From: Flavobacteriales bacterium UBA952
Lineage (GTDB): Bacteria; Bacteroidota; Bacteroidia; Flavobacteriales_D; Crocinitomicaceae
Reading direction: 5' to 3'
DNA: 57,455 nt
Assembly (NCBI GenBank): GCA_905182495.1
Contig: CAJJBU010000011.1
Location: forward strand, 1-57,455
The first letter of the stretch is position 1. Each line of letters begins with the position of its first letter. This document shows positions 35,104 through 45,367 of the stretch, one piece after another. Below the pieces are notes generated by a model. It did not search any database, was not told where the DNA came from, and saw only the letters and a program-made list of their open reading frames with translations. Both the position numbers and the translations under genes were made by a program.

Positions 35104-36054
35104 TTATTTTTTTAAAAATGCAATAACTGGTTTCAAACTTTGATAAGGACTCTCTTCCATTGGAACGTGTCCGACATTCCTTAAAATGACAAGTGTATCA
35201 TTAGGCAGGTCATTATGAAACCGATACGCCATCTTCAGTGGGATCAACTTGTCTTGTTGCCCCCAAAGAACAAGTGTTCTCTTCTCTATCAATTTTATTT
35301 TTTCATAGGAACTCGTATCAAGCCTTACACTAAATCGATCGATAAAAGCCTGCCGATTTCCTTTCCTTAGGGTTAATTCAAAATAACGATCAACTAATTC
35401 CTTAGTTACTTTGGTCTTGTCATCATAGACATTTTCAATACTTGATTTTACCAATGATCGAGGCGTAATAAAAGTAAAGATGTTTTTAACAACAGGAATC
35501 TGTGCAATCTTAAAGGCTATTGGAGTACTCTCGGCCTCTGATGGATAACCAGCTGCATCAATTAGGATCATTTCTTCGACCATATCGGGATATTCGCTTG
35601 TAAAACTCCAGACGATTTGGCCTCCTAATGAGTTCCCAGCTAAGACGCAACTTTTAACCCCAAGGGCATTTAGAAAATGCTTAAGAAAAAGCACATAGTT
35701 TTCAATTGAATAATGCCTATGAGTAAAGGGGCCTGTGAGTCCATATCCGGGCAAATCCATCCGGATTACCCGATGGTCCGATATCAACTTATTTGTCCAT
35801 TCATTATAGGTGTGTAAACTGGAGCCTGTACCATGAATCAGTACTATAGGAATCGAATCCGTAACTTCTCCTTCATCTCTATAATGAACATCCATTTGAT
35901 CAACTGAGATAAATAAAGAGGGAGAAGACGCGTATTTTGACTTTAAATCCTCCAATAAGATGTCTTTATAACCGAAAATAAAGGCCATAAGAATAATCAA
36001 AAAAACCAAACTAAAAAGTATTCCTTTTACGATCTTAGTCAAGGCTTTTTTCAT
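35104..36054 (-). CDS. Membrane-anchored alpha/beta hydrolase
   Basis: A 316-residue alpha/beta hydrolase with an N-terminal membrane anchor (about 10-28). It has VLIHGTGSSLHTY (about 71-83), MDLPGYGLTGP, nucleophile elbow G-N-S142-L-G-G, probable Asp in LWGQQDKLIPL and His in NVGHVPMEES near the C-terminus, i.e. a complete triad. It most resembles haloalkane-dehalogenase- or epoxide-hydrolase-like proteins; substrate unknown. It lies 68 bases after the M42 peptidase on the same strand. Confidence 0.85.
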   Translation of the reverse strand: MKKALTKIVKGILFSLVFLIILMAFIFGYKDILLEDLKSKYASSPSLFISVDQMDVHYRDEGEVTDSIPIVLIHGTGSSLHTYNEWTNKLISDHRVIRMDLPGYGLTGPFTHRHYSIENYVLFLKHFLNALGVKSCVLAGNSLGGQIVWSFTSEYPDMVEEMILIDAAGYPSEAESTPIAFKIAQIPVVKNIFTFITPRSLVKSSIENVYDDKTKVTKELVDRYFELTLRKGNRQAFIDRFSVRLDTSSYEKIKLIEKRTLVLWGQQDKLIPLKMAYRFHNDLPNDTLVILRNVGHVPMEESPYQSLKPVIAFLKK

Positions 36055-36122
36055 AGTATTAATTGTGTTTGACGATGCAATAGCTATTCGTTTATTTCAT
36101 CACCAAAAACGACTAAAAACGG

Positions 36123-37202
36123 CTACTTCAAATATCTAAAATCTTGTCCGTCCTTAATTGACTTGACAGTTTCAAGAATGATACGTATGCAGTTCTCTAC
36201 ATCATCCTTATGGGTCATTTCAACAGTCGTATGCATGTACCTCAGTGGTAAAGAAATCAACGCACTTGTCACCCCTTTATTTGAATAAGCAAACGCATCT
36301 GTATCCGTTCCTGTCGACCTCGAAACTACCGCACGTTGAAAAGGAATCTTCTGTTTTTCTGCGGTCTTAAAAATTTGTTTTAGGAAATTATTTTGAACTG
36401 CTGGTCCATAAGTTAAAACGGGGCCTTCACCAGACTTTAAATCTCCATTTTCAATCTTGCTGACCATTGGGGTATTCGTGTCATGACAAACATCAGTAAC
36501 CAAAGCGACATCAGGTTTAATGGTTTGCGCCATCATTTGAGCACCACGTAATCCGATTTCTTCCTGAACAGAATTCACAATATAAAGAGAGAAAGGTAAT
36601 TTCGTTTTAGTTTCTTTTAAAAGACGAGCTACCTCAGCAATCATGAACCCTCCCATTCTATTATCTAGGGCTCGCCCTACATATTTATTTTTATTTAGAA
36701 CCATAAATTCATCTTCAAAAGTGGCAACACACCCAACATGAACACCTAAGGCTTCCACCTCTTCTTTTGTACTGCATCCGCAATCCAAAAAGATGTTTTT
36801 CATACTTGGCGCCTCTTCTTTACCCTTTCGCATATGGATTGCAGGCCATCCAAAAACAGCCTTAACAGTCCCTTTTTCAGTATGGATGTTTACGCGTTTC
36901 GAAGGGGCAATCATGTGGTCTGACCCACCATTTCTCATGAGATATATGAAACCATCCTTAGTGATGTAATGCACAAACCATGATATTTCATCGGCATGGG
37001 CCTCGATAACCACTTTGTATTTTTTTCCTGGATTAATAATACCTGCTACACTTCCGTAGTTGTCCGTTATATACTCATCTATATAGGGTTGTATATAATC
37101 TAACCAAAGCTTTTGACCTTCAGATTCGAAACCTGTAGGACTTGCATTGTTTAAATATTTTTCAAGAAATTTTTCGGATTTTGCTGTTATGATTTTTTTC
37201 AT
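36123..37202 (-). CDS. M42-family metallopeptidase (glutamyl aminopeptidase/endoglucanase-like)
   Basis: A 359-residue cytosolic aminopeptidase with a dinuclear metal site. Ligand motifs are VVIEAHADEISWFV (about 62-75), GRALDNRMGGFM (Asp in the second metal motif, about 176-187), the SVQEEIGLRGAQ motif (catalytic Glu pair, about 211-222) and TDVCHDTNTP. A C-terminal PLRYMHTTVEMTHKDD segment supplies the last His ligand. It is a complete M42 signature. It has no signal peptide. It lies one base after the giant T9SS protein gene. Confidence 0.92.
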   Translation of the reverse strand: MKKIITAKSEKFLEKYLNNASPTGFESEGQKLWLDYIQPYIDEYITDNYGSVAGIINPGKKYKVVIEAHADEISWFVHYITKDGFIYLMRNGGSDHMIAPSKRVNIHTEKGTVKAVFGWPAIHMRKGKEEAPSMKNIFLDCGCSTKEEVEALGVHVGCVATFEDEFMVLNKNKYVGRALDNRMGGFMIAEVARLLKETKTKLPFSLYIVNSVQEEIGLRGAQMMAQTIKPDVALVTDVCHDTNTPMVSKIENGDLKSGEGPVLTYGPAVQNNFLKQIFKTAEKQKIPFQRAVVSRSTGTDTDAFAYSNKGVTSALISLPLRYMHTTVEMTHKDDVENCIRIILETVKSIKDGQDFRYLK

Positions 37203-37203
37203 T

Positions 37204-40200
37204 CTACCTCATTAAAGTTACGTTTCCTTTCACTATTGATTTCAATCCACCTATACAAGTAACGTCTAGGTAATAATCATATACATCCGGTTGTAATGGA
37301 CTGTCTCTAAAGACCCCATCCCAACCTTGAGATACATCTTGAGATTCAAAAACCATTTCTCCCCATCGGTCAAATATTCTAAAAATGACTTTTTCAATAT
37401 ATAATCCGCGAACATACAAAACATCATTGTAACCATCCCCATTTGGTGAGAAGGCATTCGGAACAAAGACAAAAGGATCTTCACAAATAATTTCAAAAAC
37501 CTTAATTTCCACTGTATCCTCTCTTGTACATATACCGTCTGAAACAGTCAGGGTATAGATAATGTCTTCATCAATGATAGCCTCCGTTTGTTGATTGGTA
37601 GGCGCATTCAATCCCGTTTCAGGAGTCCATTGATATGAACTTAGACCAGAAGGCGACCCAAATAAGGTAACCGTCCCTCCTGGAATGACACCATAAGAAG
37701 AGGCATAGGCAATAACCATTGTAGAATCAATGTCGGATACATTAATGAATATAGAATCAGAAACCGAACAACCTTCTGGAGAAGTCCCTGTAATATAAAT
37801 GTATTGTGAAAAATCAGGATTTCCCTGTACCGTAGTTGTATTGCCCGGATTAATTAAAATAGAGGTTGGCTGCCACTCATAATCAAGAACAATTGAAGGG
37901 TTTAAGTTGGCCACCGAAACGTCTATGGTATCTCCAAGACATATGGAATTCTCGGTAATCAGAGACAATTCGGGTTCTATAAAAACAAACAAAACACTAT
38001 CAATAATTGAGCAATCATCATTACTGGCTTCAATGTAATAGTATCCAGCTGTTGGAATATCAATACTAACATTTGGATCGCTTAATGGACTGTTCAATGT
38101 ATCTGAAAAGAGATTGTTAGTGGACCATACAAATTGTGTAGAACCAGTCGTTGTTGGACTTATCGTAGTAGGTGCTGGGACACACAATTCTACAACATCT
38201 ATCAAATCAATCGTTGGCTGAGGACTGACAGTTACCTGAGCCGTATCAGTATCAAAAACCCCACAAATGTCATCGTAAATATATAAAATCACCTCATAGG
38301 TACCTTCTGTATCGAAACTCAAGGTAGGATTGAAGTTCAAGGAATCAAGAATGTCATTTCCAAAATCCCACATGAAATCAGAATCTAAAAGTGAGTTATT
38401 CGTAAAATTGACAGTAACAGGAGAACATCCTTGGGTATTATCCAAGGAGAAATCTGCGATCGGTTCTTCACTGAAATCGACAAAGACACTGTCCTCTAAA
38501 GTACAAAAGCCATTACTGAGTGTGACATAATAAGTACCTCCTAAAGAAACCACAAGGCTTGAATCACCCGTTGGGTTCAGCACATTGGAAAGGTCAGGGA
38601 CATCCGACCATGTAAAGGAATTTGCTGTACCGCTTGAATTGGCCGTTAATGTAGTACTGGACTGGTCACAGATGAGAACAGAATCTAGCCCCACAATCGT
38701 TACATCCGGTAAAACTGTTATTGTTACTTCGGCCGAATCAGAAACGGGACAAATCGAATCATAGATGTACAAAGTCACATTGTACTCTCCCGGAATCGTA
38801 TACTCGATATTCGGTTCAAAAGTGGTCGAATCTAGATTGCCATTCCCAAAATCCCATAAAAAATAACTCGTCTGAACAGAGAAATTATTAAAACTCACAG
38901 ACAAGGGTGCACAACCTATAGGATCAAGGGGTTCAAATTCAGCTTCAGGAGCACTATCAAACTGCACATTCACAGTGTCTATAGTTGAGCAGAATCCATT
39001 TCCAACCTGGATATAATAAACCCCCTCAGCTATCACGGTAATAACAGAATCTTCTGGCGCATTTAGCGGGTTAGAAAAATCAGAATTGAGTGACCAAATA
39101 AAATTAGTGGCCGTTCCATAGGTATTTACAGACATATCAAAAGGTTCACTATTACAAATATTAATAGGGTCAATAACCTCAGCAATTACAGAATCGACAA
39201 CCACAACCGTTATTTGAGCTGAGTCTGTAAGTTGGCAAACACTATCAGTGACAAAAAGATTGACTTCATAAGATCCTGCTTCTGTATACGTCTGAACAGG
39301 GTTGTATGTCGTTGAGTCGAGTTCTCCATCACCAAAATCCCATAAATAGGTATCACTATCCGAAGAAATATTGTCAAATGTGACCGTGAAATCATTACAT
39401 CCTATAGTTTGATCCACCGAGAAATCTGCGACAGGTATGATTTCGACATCAAATTTATAAATCAAATTGTTGCAATTCGAACTATTATTCACTGAAGACC
39501 AAGCGTCTGTAGTTGTAGGGAAGTCACTATTCCCTCCGCACCCACCGCAAACCGACTGGTAAACAATTCCATTTTTATCGAATCGAGAGGTACCTCCATC
39601 AACATGCTCGTCTGAATTAGGCCCCCCAAGATATGACCCATATAGTATATCCGAAAAATCTCTATACAGTACCATTAAATAAAAGTCAAATCCATTTGGA
39701 GAAGTCCCCTGAAAGGCATCGGGAGTGACAGGCATTCCATTAAGAGGAGTGCCTTGAAGAATATTAGCACCCCAACCTGAAACGTATAGATTCCCACAAT
39801 TGTCAACAAGAAATGCAGCAGGTGATATGTGAATGTCAGGACTCCCATTACCAAATCGAGTAGAAGCAATATTCGTGGTCAAGGAAGAATCCAATTTAAT
39901 GATAAAATTACTACTCGCTCCATTGGAATAAGTCGCATTTTGAATTGGGAAATTCCCTCCTACTGATTGTCCTAAAAGAAAGATGCTATTTACCCGGTCT
40001 ATTTCAACAAAAAACACCTGATCATATTGATTCGTCCCTATGTAACTTGCTTGTGTAATTGAATTTCCTCCTGGGGGCATTTTTACTACAAATCCATCCG
40101 TTGACCCACCTGAATTGTTTACTTGAAATCCTCCGGTTGTTCCCAGTAAATCATTTGATGCTGTACCTCCAGCAAAAACAATGTTTTCACTCTCATCGAC

Positions 40201-41769
40201 CTTTACAGAATAACAAGCATCATCACCAGAACCCCCATAATAACTTGAAAAAAGTAATTGCGTGAAATCCGATGAGATTTTAAAGACGACTCCATCTTGA
40301 TTCCCTGCATTTGTGTTCTGAAAAGCGTTGACTGTTGGGAAGTTATTGGACTTGGTACAGGAAGCGACAATAACATTGTTTGCGGCATCTAGCATGATTT
40401 CTCCTCTAAATTGATCTCCATAATTGGAGACCAGACCATTGTAGAGATTTACAGCGTTATATGGCAATGAAGCAGCAGCATAATTCATCCCGTCATTACC
40501 AGACCCTCCAATAAATGAAGAACCCATTAAAGCGGAGCCATCCGCACTTATTTTGGAAACATACAAATCGACACCTTGCGCGTCGTGGGTTACTCCATTA
40601 AATTGAAATTGTGCAGCATCTCCTCCATTGTGAGTGGCATCAAATGCACCGGTACTTGTTGGGAAATCAGCACTTGAAGTTGCACCGAAAACATAAACAT
40701 TATCATCCTGATCACAAATCAAACTGTGAGCGGTCTCAGTACCTTGATTGTTATTTCCTCCACCCAAAAACGTACTCCACAACATTTGTGTGCCATCGGC
40801 AGAGTACTTCGAAATAAAAACATCTGTTATGCCATATGCACCTGCGAAAACGGTAAAATTGGAGTTGATATCAAATGCTGAATTAGAGGGTGTTGGATAG
40901 TCATTGCCATAAACCGTTCCGCCAGAATATGCAGTCCCATCATAACCATAAGTAGCCGTCATTCCGAAATTGTCAGAGTTTGCTCCATTGTAGGTAGCAA
41001 AAATCAATATCGGATCAATGACAAGAGTGGCAGACTCATCATATGCTCCCAATTCAAAAGATACGTTAACTCCATCTAATATAAAGGAGCAATCCACTTG
41101 GGTTTTAATTCCATTGACCCATTGATATGCATAGGGGTGTCCCTCAAATATTTTACCCAAATTTGTTGTTATCTCCAAATCACCATCGGAAGTTATCCGA
41201 AGTGACTGTTGACCTGCATAATTGAGTTTGATAATTTCATGATTTTCATTCGGGGAAAGTATAAATTCATACTTAAAAACACCACTACTGCTACTAACGC
41301 TTAGGTCAATTCCATTATAAATATCCTTCATGATTCCCGTACCATATGAATGTACTTTTGAAGCCCATTTAGAAGGAGTATTTCCTTTAAAATAATTATA
41401 ATAAAAGGCACTTTCGTCTAACTTCTTTACCTCGGTAACCGTATTACTGCCAACAAAATTCAAATGCACAAGCTCTTCTCTTATTTCTGTATTTAAAGTT
41501 TGGGCTCCAAATTGAGTATGGTTATCATGCATGGATGAAAAATCCTGCAGATGGTACACCATTTTATTTTGCTGCACCCAAACCTTTCCCCCATCAATAG
41601 AAGATTGGAAAATCACACCTTCAGGCCATTGTCCTTTGTTTTCAACGAGTGACTGTTTGGTCGTACTTAAATGAGCATGTTCACCAACATGCTTCACATG
41701 AGTATCTTGTGACAAAATATTCTGATGAAACAACAACATCAAAGCAAAGAAGTAAAATTGAATTTTCAT
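37204..41769 (-). CDS. Giant SBBP/PKD-repeat adhesin-like protein with type B T9SS sorting domain
   Basis: A 1521-residue surface protein. I set the start at 41769 (MKIQFYFFALMLL), giving a normal signal peptide ending LSQ, rather than at 41799. An N-terminal ENKGQWPEGVIFQSSI region matches the DUF7948-type domain before SBBP propellers. SBBP beta-propeller repeats (KYSADGTQMLWSTFLGG..., ...DNVYVFGATSS, about 260-770) follow. Then three units, each a PKD domain (WDFGDG or WDFGN motif) plus an Ig-like domain with a Cys and a C-terminal FC/DC turn (about 780-1245), and more Ig-like modules. The last 90 residues (FVPNAFSPNGDGYND...FDRWGEMVFES...GWDG) form the gliding-motility-associated C-terminal domain. 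Probably a cell-surface adhesin (inference). Confidence 0.9.
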   Translation of the reverse strand: MKIQFYFFALMLLFHQNILSQDTHVKHVGEHAHLSTTKQSLVENKGQWPEGVIFQSSIDGGKVWVQQNKMVYHLQDFSSMHDNHTQFGAQTLNTEIREELVHLNFVGSNTVTEVKKLDESAFYYNYFKGNTPSKWASKVHSYGTGIMKDIYNGIDLSVSSSSGVFKYEFILSPNENHEIIKLNYAGQQSLRITSDGDLEITTNLGKIFEGHPYAYQWVNGIKTQVDCSFILDGVNVSFELGAYDESATLVIDPILIFATYNGANSDNFGMTATYGYDGTAYSGGTVYGNDYPTPSNSAFDINSNFTVFAGAYGITDVFISKYSADGTQMLWSTFLGGGNNNQGTETAHSLICDQDDNVYVFGATSSADFPTSTGAFDATHNGGDAAQFQFNGVTHDAQGVDLYVSKISADGSALMGSSFIGGSGNDGMNYAAASLPYNAVNLYNGLVSNYGDQFRGEIMLDAANNVIVASCTKSNNFPTVNAFQNTNAGNQDGVVFKISSDFTQLLFSSYYGGSGDDACYSVKVDESENIVFAGGTASNDLLGTTGGFQVNNSGGSTDGFVVKMPPGGNSITQASYIGTNQYDQVFFVEIDRVNSIFLLGQSVGGNFPIQNATYSNGASSNFIIKLDSSLTTNIASTRFGNGSPDIHISPAAFLVDNCGNLYVSGWGANILQGTPLNGMPVTPDAFQGTSPNGFDFYLMVLYRDFSDILYGSYLGGPNSDEHVDGGTSRFDKNGIVYQSVCGGCGGNSDFPTTTDAWSSVNNSSNCNNLIYKFDVEIIPVADFSVDQTIGCNDFTVTFDNISSDSDTYLWDFGDGELDSTTYNPVQTYTEAGSYEVNLFVTDSVCQLTDSAQITVVVVDSVIAEVIDPINICNSEPFDMSVNTYGTATNFIWSLNSDFSNPLNAPEDSVITVIAEGVYYIQVGNGFCSTIDTVNVQFDSAPEAEFEPLDPIGCAPLSVSFNNFSVQTSYFLWDFGNGNLDSTTFEPNIEYTIPGEYNVTLYIYDSICPVSDSAEVTITVLPDVTIVGLDSVLICDQSSTTLTANSSGTANSFTWSDVPDLSNVLNPTGDSSLVVSLGGTYYVTLSNGFCTLEDSVFVDFSEEPIADFSLDNTQGCSPVTVNFTNNSLLDSDFMWDFGNDILDSLNFNPTLSFDTEGTYEVILYIYDDICGVFDTDTAQVTVSPQPTIDLIDVVELCVPAPTTISPTTTGSTQFVWSTNNLFSDTLNSPLSDPNVSIDIPTAGYYYIEASNDDCSIIDSVLFVFIEPELSLITENSICLGDTIDVSVANLNPSIVLDYEWQPTSILINPGNTTTVQGNPDFSQYIYITGTSPEGCSVSDSIFINVSDIDSTMVIAYASSYGVIPGGTVTLFGSPSGLSSYQWTPETGLNAPTNQQTEAIIDEDIIYTLTVSDGICTREDTVEIKVFEIICEDPFVFVPNAFSPNGDGYNDVLYVRGLYIEKVIFRIFDRWGEMVFESQDVSQGWDGVFRDSPLQPDVYDYYLDVTCIGGLKSIVKGNVTLMR

Positions 41770-41889
41770 AAACAGAAATAAGTGTTCTAAGATACACAAT
41801 TTACATTAATTTTTTTGTTTAAAAAAACCCTTTAAGCCGAGTATAATCATTATAATATTTAATTTCGTTAACAAGCGATTTTATCGATT

Positions 41890-42835
41890 ATGAAAAATAG
41901 CATTACCGAACTCTTCAATATAAAATATCCGATTGTCCAAGCAGGAATGATTTGGTGTTCGGGATGGGATCTGCCTCAGCTGTTTCTAATTCTATCGCTT
42001 GGGTATTATAGGCTCAGGATCTATGTACCCTGAGGTACTAGACGACCACATTGAAAAATGCAAAGACCATACGAAAAATGCATTTGCGGTGAATCTACCC
42101 ATGCTCTACCCGAATATTGAAGACCACATCGCAACTATTATTCGGCACAAAGTTCCGATTGTTTTTACCTCTGCAGGCAATCCCAAAACGTACACTTCAC
42201 TTTTACAAAAAGAAGGAATCAAAGTTGTACATGTTGTCTCGAGCCTAAAATTTGCTTTAAAGGCGCAAGCAGCAGGTGTAGATGCAATAGTCGCTGAAGG
42301 CTTTGAGGCCGGGGGACATAATGGACGTGACGAAACGACTACACTCTGCCTGATTCCAATGGTCAAAGAACAAATCAATATTCCATTAATTGCTGCAGGA
42401 GGAATCGCTTCAGGTAGGGCGATGCTCGCTTGCATGGTATTGGGTGCTGAAGGCGTTCAGATTGGAAGCCGTTTCGTTGCCTCTATTGAATCGAGTGCAC
42501 ACGCTAACTTTAAAAAAGCTGTTCTTGATGCAAAAGAGGGAGACACCCAACTCACCCTAAAAGAGCTCACGCCTGTGCGTTTGTTAAAGAATGACTTTTA
42601 TAATCATGTTCAAAAGGCATATGAGCAAGGAGCTTCTAAAGAGGCCCTCATTGAATTGTTAGGTCGAGGTCGTGCTAAAAAAGGAATGTTCGAAGGGGAT
42701 CTCACAGCGGGAGAGTTAGAGATAGGACAAATTGCAGGACTGATGTCTGAAGTGCTGCCAGCAAAGAAAATAATAGAAAACCTCATTGAAGAATTTGAAG
42801 AGGCGAAAAAAGAACTACTCACCGATTTATTTTAG
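41890..42835 (+). pseudogene. Frameshifted NAD(P)H-dependent flavin oxidoreductase (NPD/FabK-like)
   Basis: From ATG 41890 the frame reads MKNSITELFNIKYPIVQAGMIWCSGW, the standard start of 2-nitropropane-dioxygenase-like (NPD) flavin oxidoreductases, then goes out of frame. Adding one base near 41973 restores LASAVSNS; adding one near 41998 restores GLGIIGSGSMYPEVL, which continues in frame to the stop at 42833-42835. The rest is intact, with VVSSLKFALKAQAAGVDAIVAEGFEAGGHNG, IPLIAAGGIASGRAMLACMVLGAEGVQIGSRF and the family C-terminus. A short form from TTG at 41999 would lack the N-terminal FMN site. Two single-base losses within 25 bases suggest sequence error or recent inactivation. Confidence 0.8.
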
Positions 42836-42839
42836 GTTA

Positions 42840-44078
42840 ATGATTGAATTTGAAAGCTACAAGCTAGCAAACGGGCTTAAAGTAATTCTGCATCACGATA
42901 CCGCAACACCCATGGTTGTGGTAAATACATTATATGATGTAGGAGCAAGAGATGAACACGAGGACAAAACAGGTTTTGCGCACCTTTTTGAACACTTGAT
43001 GTTTGGGGGCTCAATAAATATTGAGGACTTTGACAAAGAACTTCAGAAGGCAGGTGGTGAAAGTAATGCCTTCACCAGTAATGATTTGACTAATTATTAT
43101 GAAATTATACCTGCAAACAATTTAGAAACAGCGCTATGGCTTGAAAGCGATAGAATGTTATCCTTAGCCTTTACAGAGAAGAGTCTTGAGATCCAAAGAA
43201 GTGTTGTTATCGAAGAATTCAAGCAGCGTTATCTAAATCAGCCTTACGGGGATGTTTGGCTTGAACTTAGACCTTTAGCCTATGAGAAACACCCTTACAA
43301 ATGGGCAACTATAGGAAAGGATATCGCCCACATTGAAAAGGCAGAAATGGATGATGTTAGGGCATTTTTCAAAAAACACTACACACCTGCAAATGCGATT
43401 CTATGTGTATCCGGAAATTTCGTTAATGAAGAGATTAAGGAACTCATTGAAAAATATTATGGCGAGATTCCTGGAGGACTCAAACCAGCGCGAATTTTAC
43501 CTGTAGAACCTATTCGTGAAAAATTCAAAACAAAGTCAATCGATAGGGACGTTCCTGCAGATGCATTTTATTATGCGTTCAAGATGTCAGAACGAAAAAG
43601 CGAAGGATATTATCTTGGGGATTTTCTGAGCGATGCAATGGGCAAGGACCAATCTTCGCTGCTAAACATTCGATTGAAAAAGGAACTCGGTTTGGTATCT
43701 GAAATCAATGCTTTTATTACTGGATCCATCGATGAAGGCCTCTTTTTAATAACAGGTAAGTTGTCAGAAAATGTGGACTTCGAAACTTTTGACAAGGCAC
43801 TTTGGGCCAAACTTCAAGAAATAAAAGAAAAGGGATTCACTTCACGCAAAATAAAATCTTTAAAGAACAAAATGATTACCTCTAAGGCATTTCAGGATCA
43901 AGGTTTACTCAACAGATCTATCAATTTATGCATGTTTGAATTGCTCGGAGATGCTAATGGAATTAATGAAGAGGAAGAAATTTACCAGCGCATCGAAAAC
44001 AAAGATATTCTTCGTTTCGCAAAGTCAACCCTTGTAAAAGAAAATTGTGCCCTACTTAAAATCAATAAAAAGAAATGA
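42840..44078 (+). CDS. M16-family zinc metallopeptidase (active subunit)
   Basis: A 412-residue pitrilysin-type peptidase. The inverted zinc motif HxxEH is present as H48-L-F-E51-H52 in GFAHLFEHLMFGG, and the downstream Glu ligand region follows (SLEIQRSVVIEEF). The start at 42840 (MIEFESYKLANGLKVILHHD) is the family start; the frame extends upstream to 42786 but that would overlap the flavin oxidoreductase gene. It pairs with the next gene, which overlaps its stop by 4 bases (ATGA); such pairs form heterodimeric M16 peptidases with one active and one inactive subunit. Confidence 0.92.
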   Translation: MIEFESYKLANGLKVILHHDTATPMVVVNTLYDVGARDEHEDKTGFAHLFEHLMFGGSINIEDFDKELQKAGGESNAFTSNDLTNYYEIIPANNLETALWLESDRMLSLAFTEKSLEIQRSVVIEEFKQRYLNQPYGDVWLELRPLAYEKHPYKWATIGKDIAHIEKAEMDDVRAFFKKHYTPANAILCVSGNFVNEEIKELIEKYYGEIPGGLKPARILPVEPIREKFKTKSIDRDVPADAFYYAFKMSERKSEGYYLGDFLSDAMGKDQSSLLNIRLKKELGLVSEINAFITGSIDEGLFLITGKLSENVDFETFDKALWAKLQEIKEKGFTSRKIKSLKNKMITSKAFQDQGLLNRSINLCMFELLGDANGINEEEEIYQRIENKDILRFAKSTLVKENCALLKINKKK

Positions 44079-45328
44079 ACCGACTCATCGCCCCCGTAAC
44101 ACATAAAATTGGTGCTATTTCATTTATTACTCCTGAAAAAATAACGTTAAAAGAACATGCGCCTCTTTATTGGATGCCAAAGGTTCCAAATAAGACAACA
44201 CGCATTGATCTGTACTTTGACGCTGGCTTGCGTCAATCAAAAAACAGTATTGTAAGCATGACTTCTTCGATGATTTTATCTGGGACAGCAGAAAAAAGCT
44301 CAACTGAAATTCATAGCCAGCTCGATGATTTAGGCGCCTTCTTTGACATTGGTCTCTCTCACGAAGGAGTCATGATTTCTTTATTTGCCCTAAAGGAAAA
44401 TGTATTAGAGGCATTTGAAGTATTAATAGATGCAATTCAAAATGCGAGTTTCCCTGAAGATGAGCTACAAGAAATGAAAGCGGAGAAAATACAGAATTTT
44501 AAAATAAATATCAACCGCGTGAGTACAATGGCACAGCGCGCTTTTCAGCAGAAGATTTTTCACAACACAGATTATGCAGAGCTCTCCGAAGAAGCTGACT
44601 TACATTCCATTCAAAGAAAAGAGCTTCAAGAGTTTCATCAAAAACACTATCAAAAAGGGCTTTCTAAAATTGCCATTGTGGGTGCACTTACGGAAGTTCA
44701 AGTCAACAAAATATCAGATTTATTATAGCCGTATTGCATCAGTCAATCACTACAATTCGAAAGTAAATTTTGCAATCAACCAGGACACCTTCATCTTGAA
44801 AAAGAAGATGCGGTTCAAACAGCAATTAGAATTGGAAAAACGCTTTTTAATAAAACACATTCAGATTTCTTAGACATGAGTATTCTTAGTACCATTTTAG
44901 GAGATTATTTTGGGAGTCGACTCATGAAGAACATCAGAGAAGACAAAGGATATACGTACGGAATAGGCACCGCTATTGCTGAAACAGGAGGGTCTGGTTA
45001 TTTTCTAATTGGATCCGAGGTTGGCAAGGAGCACCTCAGTGCGACTTTAGCAGAAATTGAAAAAGAGCTGTTACTCTTACAAAATGAAAAGGTTAGTCAA
45101 GATGAACTCCATTTGGTCAAGAATCATTTATTTGGACAAATCTTAAAAATGTCCGATGGTCCTTATGCCATGATGGATTTATACTTAAGTGTTGAGTCTT
45201 ATGGTTTTGAAACCGATTTTTACAATTCCTATATCCAAAGAATTCATGATATTAATGAAAATGATCTTTTAAAGATCGCAAATTCCCATCTCCATTGGAA
45301 CGAGATGTCTATTATTTCTGCAGGTTAG
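44075..45328 (+). pseudogene. M16-family inactive partner subunit, interrupted
   Basis: The 5' part (to 44728) encodes an M16 protein with no HxxEH motif, as expected for the non-catalytic partner. A TAG at 44726-44728 stops it. The frame after 44876 encodes the typical C-terminal domain (STILGDYFGSRLMKNIREDKGYTYGIGT...). Between them, the best reading passes through a third frame (SRIASVNHYNSKVNFAIN, about 44732-44780) and returns to the original frame at GHLHLEKEDAVQTAIRIGK, where one missing G in a GG would explain the return. The gene may be dead, or the local sequence may contain small deletions. Confidence 0.75.
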
Positions 45329-45367
45329 CAACTTTATTTTATCGTTCTCGTTATAATACTACGTATT

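Noticed and set aside
41999..42835. Flavin oxidoreductase starting at TTG 41999 as an intact short gene
   Set aside because: The upstream sequence encodes the conserved N-terminus of the family from ATG 41890 in other frames, so the TTG start is an artefact of the frameshifts.
44574..44873. 99-residue frame overlapping the M16 partner junction
   Set aside because: Only its middle part matches the M16 fold and the rest is out of frame; it is part of the disrupted M16 gene, not a separate gene.
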